A stretch of DNA of 64,000 nucleotides from contig JAFTMH010000003.1 in the NCBI GenBank assembly GCA_017452445.1, positions 62,001-126,000 on the forward strand, written 5' to 3'. Below the pieces are notes generated by a model. That model saw nothing but the letters and a program-made list of their open reading frames with translations. It did no database searches and was not told where the DNA came from. The position numbers and the translations under genes were made by a program. Source of the stretch: Clostridia bacterium. GTDB lineage: Bacteria > Bacillota > Clostridia > Christensenellales > UBA1242. This document shows positions 1-8,200 of the stretch, in pieces. The number at the start of each line of letters is the position of its first letter. The stretch's first letter is position 1.

Positions 1-380
1 TGATATTTTGCTGATTTCTTCTTTTTTTCTTTTGCAGGTTTTTCTTCTTCATCTGCTTGCTTTTGTGGTCTTGGTGGAAGTTTGCTTTCTTTTTCGATTT
101 GTTCTTCTTTCACCACTTCAACAATTTCTTGTTTTGATTTGAGATAACTTTGCAAATCAAAGATTGAAAGAAACATTGGCACAACGCTTGAAATCATCAA
201 GATTGTGTAACCAGAAAAGTCATTTACATAATTTCCGGCAACAAGACCAAGGCAGGCGAGTGTCACAAAAGAAAAAGTTTGCAACAAGAAATATGGGACT
301 TTGTATTTTTTAGTAAAACAAACTCCAACTGCTGCTATGACTGTTGCTACCAACATTGCTATAAGTGCAAACTTCAACAT
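1..380 (-). CDS. Membrane protein with charged tail, C-terminus outside window
   Basis: The reading frame starts at ATG 380 and stays open through base 1, giving 126 codons. The visible part begins MLKFALIAMLVATVIAAVGV and holds two to three hydrophobic segments within about the first 75 residues. A cytosolic-looking tail rich in Lys, Glu and Pro follows (PPRPQKQ, then EEEKPAKEKKKK). I do not recognise the family. There is no ribosome site before the ATG; instead a TATAAT box ends 8 nt upstream, so the transcript is probably leaderless. The frame is clear, but the function is unknown and the protein continues beyond the window. Confidence 0.75.
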   Translation of the reverse strand, partial: MLKFALIAMLVATVIAAVGVCFTKKYKVPYFLLQTFSFVTLACLGLVAGNYVNDFSGYTILMISSVVPMFLSIFDLQSYLKSKQEIVEVVKEEQIEKESKLPPRPQKQADEEEKPAKEKKKKSAKY

Positions 381-388
381 ACATAATT

Positions 389-418
389 ATTATAAACAAA
401 AATTAAATAATTGTCCAA
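389..418 (-). promoter_or_regulatory. Promoter, predicted leaderless start
   Basis: On the minus strand TTGGAC (418-413), an 18-nt spacer and TATAAT (394-389) precede the ATG at 380 by 8 nt. There is no room for a ribosome site, so transcription probably begins at or next to the start codon. Confidence 0.6.
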
Positions 419-534
419 CAATTTGAAAACATTTTATTTACATTATTTTTAAGGCAGAAAAAGGTTTTTAATTAGCGATAAAAAATTGAATTTTAATTTC
501 AACAAAACTTAGGTGACAAATATTGCAAAACAAC

Positions 535-563
535 AAAAAAAGAGCAATTTTTTGCTCTTTTTT
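535..563 (-). terminator. Intrinsic terminator of glnS
   Basis: AGAGCAA and TTGCTCT form a hairpin (541-557) flanked by A and T runs, eight bases past the glnS stop. The T tract reads correctly on the minus strand. Confidence 0.8.
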
Positions 564-570
564 GATGATT

Positions 571-2247
571 TTAGTTTGTTTTTGGCATTTTGAAACTGTC
601 TTTCAAAGTGATTGTTCTGTTGAAAACAAGTTTGTCTTCTGTTGAATCTTTGTCGAGTGTAAAATATCCATTTCTTACAAATTGATATCTGTCTTCAAAG
701 TTGAAATCAACATCTTCAACATAACAATCTTCAAGTTTTTGCAAACTGTTTGGATTCAATCTAACACCATCAGTGTTTGCTTCGTTGCCTTCAACTGCTT
801 CGCTGTCTTCTTCCATAACGAGGTTTGAATACAATCTACATTCTGCTTTTTTGCAGTGTTTTGGGTTAACCCAGTGGATTGTGCCTTTGACTTTTCTGTT
901 TGCACCTTCTGTTCCTGAAAGTGTGTTTGGATCGTATTCAGCATAGATTGTTGTTACATTGCCATTTTCGTCTTCGTCAAAACCAGTGCATTTGATGATG
1001 TAACCAGATGACAATCTAACTTCGTTTCCAACATAAAGTCTATGGAATTTTGGGATGGGTTCTTTCATAAAGTCGCTTCTTTCAACAAGAAGTTCTTTTG
1101 CAAAGTAATGTGTATGTGTTTGAGTGTTTCCTTCGATTTGTGGATAATCTTTTACTGAGACAGGTTCTTCATCTTTTTCGTAGTTTGTGATGACAAGTTT
1201 CACAGGATCAAGCACTGCCATAAGTCTGCGAGATTTTTGGTTGAGTGTTTCTCTGATAAAGTAATCAAGATATGCTTGTTCAAAAACTGCAGTGTTTACT
1301 TTTGAAATGCCTGCTGCTGTAACAAAGTTTTTTAAACTTTCTGGCAAAACACCTCTTCTGCGAAGTCCAGCTAAAGTGAAAAGTCTTGGGTCATCAAAAC
1401 CTGTAACTTTGCCTTCGTTTACCAACTTCTTAATGTTTCTTTTGCCAAGGATTGTACCTTTAAGGTAAAGGTTGTTATATTCGATTTGTCTTGATTTGTT
1501 TTTCAAACCACTGTTTTCAACAACCCAGTTGTAAAGTGGGCGGTGGTCTTCAAATTCTGGACCACAGATAGAGAATGTAACTCCTTCCAAACAGTCGTCA
1601 AGTGGGTGAGAAAAGTCGTATGATGGATAAATTTTCCAAGTGTCACCAATTCTGTGATGGTGAATGTATTGGATACGATAGAGCACAGGGTCTCTCATGT
1701 TCATATTTGGGCTTGCCATGTCGATTTTGGCACGCAAACATCTAGATCCAGCCTCAAACTTTCCTTCTTTCATTTCTTCAAAAAGTCTAAGGTTTTCTTC
1801 AACGCTTCTGTCTCTGTATGGGCTGTTTGTGCCAGGTTCTGTCAAAGTGCCTCTTGACTTTGAAAGTTCTTCTGGTGTAAGGTCGCAAACATAAGCTTTG
1901 CCATCTTTGATAAGTTTTACTGCAATTTCATAGTTTTGTTGGAAATATTCAGTCGCATAGTGGATTTCATTCCATTTGTAACCAAGCCACAAAACATCGT
2001 TTTGGATTGCATCAACAAATTCTTGACTTTCTTTTGTTGGGTTTGTGTCGTCATAACGCAAATTGCAAACGCCACCATATCTTTGTGCAGTGCCATAGTT
2101 GAGCACGATGTTTCTTACATGGCCGATATGCAAATAGCCACTTGGTTCTGGTGGGTGACGGGTTTGAACATAACCACGAACCCCAGATTCTAAATCTTTG
2201 TTAATCTCTTCTTCGATAAAATTGATAGGTTCTACTTTAGTCAACAT
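571..2247 (-). CDS. glnS: Glutamine--tRNA ligase (GlnRS)
   Basis: Class Ic aminoacyl-tRNA synthetase that charges tRNA-Gln with glutamine in the cytosol. The N-terminal HIGH signature is seen as PPEPSGYLHIGHVRN near residue 32. The catalytic Rossmann fold is followed by the KMSKS-type loop, here ILGKRNIKKLV, and by the glutaminyl C-terminal anticodon-binding beta barrels. Its 558 residues match the bacterial GlnRS length. The ATG at 2247 has an AGGAGA ribosome site about 5 nt upstream. It is flanked by terminators on both sides, so it is likely a single-gene unit. A dedicated GlnRS suggests direct charging rather than the GatCAB amidotransferase route for this tRNA, although that route cannot be excluded from this window. 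I see no T-box leader. Confidence 0.95.
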   Translation of the reverse strand: MLTKVEPINFIEEEINKDLESGVRGYVQTRHPPEPSGYLHIGHVRNIVLNYGTAQRYGGVCNLRYDDTNPTKESQEFVDAIQNDVLWLGYKWNEIHYATEYFQQNYEIAVKLIKDGKAYVCDLTPEELSKSRGTLTEPGTNSPYRDRSVEENLRLFEEMKEGKFEAGSRCLRAKIDMASPNMNMRDPVLYRIQYIHHHRIGDTWKIYPSYDFSHPLDDCLEGVTFSICGPEFEDHRPLYNWVVENSGLKNKSRQIEYNNLYLKGTILGKRNIKKLVNEGKVTGFDDPRLFTLAGLRRRGVLPESLKNFVTAAGISKVNTAVFEQAYLDYFIRETLNQKSRRLMAVLDPVKLVITNYEKDEEPVSVKDYPQIEGNTQTHTHYFAKELLVERSDFMKEPIPKFHRLYVGNEVRLSSGYIIKCTGFDEDENGNVTTIYAEYDPNTLSGTEGANRKVKGTIHWVNPKHCKKAECRLYSNLVMEEDSEAVEGNEANTDGVRLNPNSLQKLEDCYVEDVDFNFEDRYQFVRNGYFTLDKDSTEDKLVFNRTITLKDSFKMPKTN

Positions 2248-2318
2248 AATTTTCTCCTGTATGCCTTTATTTTAGACCAATTTATGCACAAAAGTCAATT
2301 GTTTGAAAAAGACAACAA

Positions 2319-2350
2319 CAAAAAAAGCAAACACATTTTGAGCGTTTGCT
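2319..2350 (-). terminator. Intrinsic terminator after sigH
   Basis: Arms AGCAAAC (2326-2332) and GTTTGCT (2344-2350) form a hairpin. On the minus strand it is followed by a T run, just past the stop codon of the sigma factor gene. Confidence 0.75.
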
Positions 2351-2360
2351 TGGTTTTTTG

Positions 2361-2963
2361 TTATGCGGAAAGTTTTGCTTTCAACTTTGATTTAATTCTT
2401 GACAGACAATTGTCGATGCTTTTTGAAGAAATCTGCAATCTTGAGGCGATTTCTTTGTAAGAATATCCTTGCAAATAATGCTTCAAAACCTTTCTTTCAA
2501 GTTGACTTAAATTGTCTTTGATGATTGCTTTAAGTTGTTGATAATTTTCTTTTTCGATAGCGTCCTCTGCAGGGGTTGTCGAAAAGATGAGTTCCACTGG
2601 CAAATATTCTATTGTTTCGTGCATGTTGTTTGTAGAAAAACTTTGCAAAGAAACTGCAGAAGAAAGTGGTTTGTTTTTGTTTGTGTTGGCTTTTTTTATT
2701 GCCGTTTGAATTTGATGCTTTATGCACATTATTGCAAAGGTTTTGAATGAAGCATATTTTTCAGGAGTATAGTTTTTGATTGCTTTGTAAAGTCCAATCA
2801 TGCCTTCCTGGATTGTGTCTTCATAATCGCCACCGACAATAAAATATCCACGGCTGATTTTTGTTGAAAGGTTTTTGTATCTGTCAATCAACTCATTTTC
2901 AGCCATTTCGTCGCCCTTTCGCACTTTTTCTAAAAGTTGTTCATCTGAAATGATTTCTGTCAT
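2361..2963 (-). CDS. sigH: SigH-like RNA polymerase sigma factor
   Basis: Sigma-70 family factor of the SigH/Spo0H type, which directs early sporulation or stationary-phase transcription in Firmicutes. Region 2 is recognisable (EDTIQEGMIGLYKAIKNY, then FKTFAIMCIKHQIQTAIKKA). Region 4 has the helix-turn-helix YSYKEIASRLQISSKSIDNC near the C-terminus. I place the start at ATG 2963 (200 residues) because ACAGGAT lies upstream of it; a TTG 21 nt further up would add seven residues but has no good ribosome site. It ends the ychF-mrnC-rlmB-sigH run. The order mrnC-rlmB-sigH matches the Bacillus mrnC-rlmB-yacP-sigH cluster, without yacP. The sigma subtype is inferred from synteny and region 2/4 resemblance. 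Confidence 0.85.
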   Translation of the reverse strand: MTEIISDEQLLEKVRKGDEMAENELIDRYKNLSTKISRGYFIVGGDYEDTIQEGMIGLYKAIKNYTPEKYASFKTFAIMCIKHQIQTAIKKANTNKNKPLSSAVSLQSFSTNNMHETIEYLPVELIFSTTPAEDAIEKENYQQLKAIIKDNLSQLERKVLKHYLQGYSYKEIASRLQISSKSIDNCLSRIKSKLKAKLSA

Positions 2964-3007
2964 TTTTAATCCTGTTTTTTGCAAAATATCGCTATTTTTG
3001 CATAGTT

Positions 3008-3739
3008 TTATTTATTTTTTGCATCTCTTTGTCTCAAAACTTCATAAACTACAATTGCATTTGCAACACTTGCATTAAGTGAGTTTACACTTCCTTTGAG
3101 TGGAAGAGTGATGATTCCGTCACAGTAAGAGCGAAGGGATTGTTTAACCCCATTGCCTTCTGAGCCAATCACAATGCCGATTGGTCCTGTGAGGTTTTGA
3201 GAATAAATATCTTCGCCACCTGTTTCAGAAACATAAATCCAAAGTCCGTTGTCTTTGAGTGTGTCGATTGCTTCTTTAAGATTTGTAACCCTTGCAATTT
3301 TCATGTTTGAAATTGCGCCAGCACTTGTGCGCACAACTGTTTCGTTTACTTGGCATGCACGGATTTTTGGAATGATAATTCCGTCAACGCCAGCACATTC
3401 GCAAGTACGGATAATAGCCCCCAAATTGTGTGGATCTTCAATGCCATCAAGAAGCACAACAAAAGCATCGTGACCTTTTTCTTGTGCAGAAAACAAGATG
3501 TCTTCCACTTCGCAATAAGCAAAGTCAACAGTTTCGGCAATATATCCTTGGTGGTGAGAGGTTACGCTCATGCCATCAAGCAATTTTTTAGGCAAAAATT
3601 CGATGCGAATTTTGCTTTTCTTTGCCAATGCAATGATGTCATCTTTTCTTGTCATAAAGTTTTTGTCAACATAAATTTTGTTGATTGTTGTGTCATTTTT
3701 CAATGCTTCGATGACTTGATTTCTTCCTTCAATATTCAT
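3008..3739 (-). CDS. rlmB: 23S rRNA 2'-O-methyltransferase RlmB (TrmH/SpoU family)
   Basis: SPOUT-class methyltransferase that methylates the ribose of a 23S rRNA guanosine (G2251 in E. coli). The N-terminal substrate-binding domain starts MNIEGRNQVIEAL. The knotted catalytic domain shows motif 1 (LLDGIEDPHNLGAIIRTCE), motif 2 (IGIVIGSEGNGV) and motif 3 (LPLKGSVNSLNASVANAIV). The length of 243 residues is typical. The start ATG 3739 has AAGGAAAAG upstream and lies 11 nt after the mrnC stop, indicating co-transcription. Paralogues such as TrmH are possible, but this synteny favours RlmB. Confidence 0.92.
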   Translation of the reverse strand: MNIEGRNQVIEALKNDTTINKIYVDKNFMTRKDDIIALAKKSKIRIEFLPKKLLDGMSVTSHHQGYIAETVDFAYCEVEDILFSAQEKGHDAFVVLLDGIEDPHNLGAIIRTCECAGVDGIIIPKIRACQVNETVVRTSAGAISNMKIARVTNLKEAIDTLKDNGLWIYVSETGGEDIYSQNLTGPIGIVIGSEGNGVKQSLRSYCDGIITLPLKGSVNSLNASVANAIVVYEVLRQRDAKNK

Positions 3740-3750
3740 AACTTTTCCTT

Positions 3751-4125
3751 TTAATTTTCAGAAACTGAAAGTGTCAAAATTTGCAACATTCTTTCATTTT
3801 GATCACTCAAATAAAGATATCCAATCAAAGCTTCAAATGCTGTCGCTTTTTTGTAGGTTTCTTCATCAAAGTTTTTTGCAGAATGCTTTGAATGTGTGTT
3901 TCTTGCTCTTCTGACGATGTTTTGCTCTTCTTCTGTCAAAGTGTCAGAGATTGCTTCCAAAGTTTCTTTTTGCTTTTGCGCATTGCAAAACTTTTTTGCA
4001 AGATTGTGATAGTTGTTTATTGTGTTGACAGTCCCGGCAAGCACTTTTTCTCTCACAAAAGCTGTGTGAATTGCATCTCCCATAAAAGCAAGTGCAAGAG
4101 GGGACAATTGTTTAAAATTTTCCAT
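3751..4125 (-). CDS. mrnC: Mini-ribonuclease III
   Basis: RNase III-like enzyme lacking the dsRNA-binding domain; in Bacillus it matures the ends of 23S rRNA precursor. Residues SPLALAFMGDA and KATAFEALIGYLYL carry the acidic metal ligands of the RNase III fold, and 124 residues is a normal length. AAGGAT precedes the ATG at 4125. It sits between ychF (14 nt upstream) and rlmB (11 nt downstream), a classical grouping of rRNA processing and modification genes. Confidence 0.92.
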   Translation of the reverse strand: MENFKQLSPLALAFMGDAIHTAFVREKVLAGTVNTINNYHNLAKKFCNAQKQKETLEAISDTLTEEEQNIVRRARNTHSKHSAKNFDEETYKKATAFEALIGYLYLSDQNERMLQILTLSVSEN

Positions 4126-4139
4126 ACTGATCCTTGTTT

Positions 4140-5231
4140 TTAGTTGTTGAATCTGAAAAGCACAACATCGCCATCTTGAACGACATATTCTTTGCCTTCC
4201 ATACGAACTTTGCCTTTTTCTTTTGCTTTGACAAATGAACCAGCTTCGATAAGGTCATCATAACTTACGATTTCGGCTTTGATAAATCCTTTTTCAAAGT
4301 CGGTGTGGATTTTTCCTGCTGCTTGAGGTGCTTTTGTGCCTTTTGTGATTGTCCAAGCACGAACTTCCTTTTCGCCAGCTGTCAAATAACTCATAAGCCC
4401 AAGCAAGTCATAACCTGCAACAACAAGCTTTTCAAGACCACTTTCAGTGATGCCGAGTTCTTCTTTAAACATATCTCTTTCTTCTGGATCAAGTGCAACA
4501 ATTTCTTCTTCAATTTTTGCTGAAAGGACAACAACTTTTGCTCCTTCGCTTGCGCCGATTTCTTTTACCGTTTTGACATAGTCGCATTCTGGTTTGCCAA
4601 TTTCGTCTTCTGCAATATTAGCGACATAAATCACAGGTTTTGCAGTAAGAAGTGAGAAATTTTTCAAAAGTTTTTGCTCTTCTTCTGTATATTCCAAAGT
4701 TCTTGCTTGTCCACCAACTTCCAACACTTCTTTGATTTTTGCAAGCATATTTACGCTTGTGATCAAGGATTTGTCGCCAGTTTTAACAAGTTTTGCATTT
4801 TTGTCCAAGATTTTTGTGACTTGTTCCAAATCAGCAAGGGCAAGCTCGGTGTTGATAACTTCGATATCTCTTTTTGGGTCGATGCTTCCACTTACATGAA
4901 TGATTTTGTCGTTGTCAAAACAACGCACAACATGCACGATTGCATCTACTTCACGAATGTGACTGAGAAATTTGTTTCCAAGGCCTTCGCCATGACTTGC
5001 GCCGGCAACAAGACCTGCAATGTCAACAAATTCGATGCTTGCAGGTGTGATTTTTTGAGTGTTGTACATTTTTCCGAGCACTTGCAATCTTTCGTCTGGC
5101 ACATCAACAATGCCTACATTAGGTTCGATTGTGCAAAATGGATAGTTTGCGCTTTCTGCGCCAGCTTCTGTGATTGCATTAAATAATGAGCTTTTGCCAA
5201 CATTTGGCAAGCCTACTACACCAATTTTCAT
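4140..5231 (-). CDS. ychF: Redox-regulated ATPase/GTPase YchF (Obg family)
   Basis: Universally conserved Obg-family P-loop protein that prefers ATP and associates with ribosomes. It begins MKIGVVGLPNVGKSSLFNAI (G1 loop), then SANYPFCTIEPN (G2 region) and VDIAGLVAGASHGEGLGN (G3), with a helical domain and a C-terminal TGS domain. The NKxD motif is replaced (YVANIAEDE), as is usual for YchF. Its 363 residues match the family. GGAG lies 9 nt before the ATG. The gene begins about 65 nt after the stop of the 1349-residue protein, with only a hairpin lacking a T tract between them, so read-through from the strong upstream promoter is plausible. Confidence 0.95.
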   Translation of the reverse strand: MKIGVVGLPNVGKSSLFNAITEAGAESANYPFCTIEPNVGIVDVPDERLQVLGKMYNTQKITPASIEFVDIAGLVAGASHGEGLGNKFLSHIREVDAIVHVVRCFDNDKIIHVSGSIDPKRDIEVINTELALADLEQVTKILDKNAKLVKTGDKSLITSVNMLAKIKEVLEVGGQARTLEYTEEEQKLLKNFSLLTAKPVIYVANIAEDEIGKPECDYVKTVKEIGASEGAKVVVLSAKIEEEIVALDPEERDMFKEELGITESGLEKLVVAGYDLLGLMSYLTAGEKEVRAWTITKGTKAPQAAGKIHTDFEKGFIKAEIVSYDDLIEAGSFVKAKEKGKVRMEGKEYVVQDGDVVLFRFNN

Positions 5232-5250
5232 TATAATTCTCCATAATAAT

Positions 5251-5280
5251 TTAGAGAGATAAGCAGTGTTATCTCTCTAA
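5251..5280 (-). repeat. 12-bp-stem hairpin between the large gene and ychF
   Basis: TTAGAGAGATAA and TTATCTCTCTAA pair perfectly around a 6-nt loop. On the minus strand the following bases are ATTATTATGG rather than a T run. It may be an RNA processing or stability element, or only a weak terminator, between the 1349-residue gene and ychF. Confidence 0.6.
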
Positions 5281-5295
5281 AAAGTCGTTTTAATA

Positions 5296-8200
5296 TTATC
5301 TGCCTCTTCCACCGCTTCTGTCTACTGGTCTTCCACCAGGTCTAGAACCAAAAACGTTTTCTTGAGCATTGTTTCTTGTTTGAATTTCTGCATCTCGTTC
5401 GGCTTGTTCTTCAGGTGTAAGTTCGTCAGGAATGTCTTCATAAGTATAGACTTCAAGTCCTTGATCGATTACATCTGAGTTGATTTCTTCATAACGAGTA
5501 ACGGCATCTTCAATTTCTTGATCGAGTTGAGCTTCAACTGTTTCAAGTCTGTCGCCATAGTCGTCAAGGTCGTGGTCGTATCTTTCCCAAGAAGCAATTT
5601 CTGCATCATTTGAAGAAATTGCAGAGGTATTGTCAGAGACAAGACCTCTCAATGCTGAGATGAGTGAACCAAGAGGTGACAATGAGTCTCCAAATTTGCC
5701 TTTAAGTCTTTCCAAACGAGCTTTTTCATCTGGAGTAAGCGCTGATTCTGGTTTGCCCATCAATGTTTTGAAGTCGTTGTATTGATTTACTTCTTCTTGT
5801 TCTTTCTTGCTGAGAGTTCTACCACTAGCACTCAATGCTTCAAGACGGTTGAATTGCTCTTGTCTGTCAAACGCTTGTTTATATCTAGGATTCTTTCTCA
5901 ATGGGTCGTTTTTGTCAGGAATGCTTGTTGGATTGAGGGCATAACCTTCAATTGCTGGCAAGTGTCCATTAATTTCTGTGTTTTCATTTCTGCGCCTTGT
6001 ATTGTCGCCCATATAATGGTTGATATTTAAATGCGCAGTTTCCTTTTCTTTCGCAAGCCATTTTTTTCTTTCCATGCATTTTTGATATCTAGGATTTTCA
6101 TTTCTTTCAATTTGAATTCTACATTGTCTAGTATCTGCTTGGAGATTTGCAATATGAGAATCGAGTCTTGCAATTTTTCCATTAAGTTCGGCAATTTTTC
6201 TAGCTTTTTCGGTTGCGGACATTTTTGAATCTTCTTGAATGGCTTTGATTTTTGCTTGAAGATCGGCTTTTTGCTTTTGTGCTACTGCAATATTTTCTTT
6301 GTTTTTTGCAATTTGTCTTTCAAGAACTTTGCTCTTGTGTTTTACTTTTCTTCTATCTCTGTAGTCTCTCATTTCAACTGTAATATCCTTGAGTGGTTGT
6401 ATTTCGTTTGCGATCAACAACCCACCAATGATATTTGCCAAGATAGCGAAGAATGGAACTAAGCAAGACAAAATTACGCACAATGCAAACAAACCAATCC
6501 AAAGACGCTTATTTTTAAGTCCGTTCCAAAGTTTTTCTTTTTTAACCTTGTCTTTTCTCTTAGGAAGTTCCTTTTTAGGTGGTTTGTATTCTGGATCTTT
6601 GATGTCTTCGTCATGTGTTTCGATGTCGCGATAAGTTGGATCTGGAAGGGTAGGAACTGTACCTACAGGGTCTGGATCTGTATCGTGATCGTCGTATTTT
6701 CTTTCAAAAACGGAGATTTTTTCATCAAGTACAGATGCGACAGCATCAGCTCTTTGTGCAAATACGGGTACTTTTACCTTATTTTTGCCCCTGTCTTCGA
6801 TTTCTGTATATTTTTGTCCGGGTTTACGATTAAAGGTTGTGCCATGTTCATGAAGCCACTTAATGGTGTCAACATCGCCGTGATCAACCGTGCCAATGCC
6901 AATTCGTACTGTATTGTTTGTCAAATTGGATTCCAAACCGATACGAATGTGTGTATCTGGTGAGGAGCTTGATTCCAAACCAAATTCTCTCACCAAGAAG
7001 AACCCAGGTTCTTTGTGGCCAGTAGAGTTTTCTCCGGTTGGATGCGAGTAAATATACATTTGTCCGTTCATAGACAGTGCATCCAAATATTTGTATGATC
7101 CATCAGGTTGTTTTACTGGCAACGAAGCAAGCAATGGTCCTGCTGGAGACGCTGGAGGATTTGGTGGAAGTTGAATAGGGATTACTTCATCTGGTGCGTG
7201 TCCACCGCGCTCCCTTTCATTTCTAAGTTCCATCAAAAAGATATTTGAAGCTTTCTTATCTAAAACATTTTTTGATACAACAATTTTGCCATTTTTTACT
7301 TCTTCTTTAAAAAGTGGAATGTCAAAGCTAAGTCCAGAAGAAGGGTTTTTCGCCTCAAATCTGTTTGTGGTTGGATTGTATGTAAATTGATTAAGATAAC
7401 CGTCAGACATTGCAATGTTGAGTGGCTTAGCACTCTTCATTTGTCCTGCATGGGCGCCCTTATCTCTAGCTTGAAAACCTCTAGCTGAAAACATAAATGC
7501 AATATCAGAGCTTGCGCCTTTGATTTGCAAATCTTCCAAATCCATGTTTGGAGAAAGTTTTAATTTGTCTACTTCAAATACATAATATCCATCAACTTCA
7601 GTGTAAGATGATCCAAAGTCGACACCAGGATTTTCACTTTTAAATTTATCAAGAAAATCTTTGGAAACATGCCATTGGACAGGTTTGTCTGGAGATTCTT
7701 GAGTAAAAACAGAAACAGGTTTTTTGTCATCGCCCTCTGTTACAGCCATCAAAACATTGTCTGATTTAAAAACTGAAATGGTTTGGACGTGTGTTGGAAC
7801 TGATTTGCTTCCGACTTTTTTAACATCCATCCAAATTGGCATGCCTTTCCCTTCAAAGGTTGTGCCTTTCCAGTTAAAGCTTGGATCGAGAACATCAGCG
7901 GCAGTATTATTTCTTTTGCTTAATTTGTCGCCAAAGATTGTTACTCCAGGAGTTCTTGGGACGATTTCGTCTTTTGTTGGGGCTGGGTTTACAGGTCTTG
8001 GGCAGTGTGAATCATCAACAGTTGTTGTTGTCATTGTTGATGTGTGATTGATTTGTCCAATTGCTGCATCAATGTGTGTGTTGTCCACTGTTGCAGTTGT
8101 AGGTGGTGTTGTGCCTGGCACGATACCTGTTACTGATTTTTCAACAGGAAGTTCTACTTTGTGTCTTTCGCCACCATATACAGCAGTGATTTCGAGTTTG

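Noticed and set aside
1240-1460. Non-functional GlnRS because the KMSKS loop reads ILGKR
   Set aside because: To my knowledge ILGKR/VLGKR-type loops occur in other bacterial GlnRS proteins; the rest of the enzyme is complete.
2248-2318. T-box leader upstream of glnS
   Set aside because: The space before glnS is under 80 nt, with no T-box sequence (GGUGG-type) or antiterminator.
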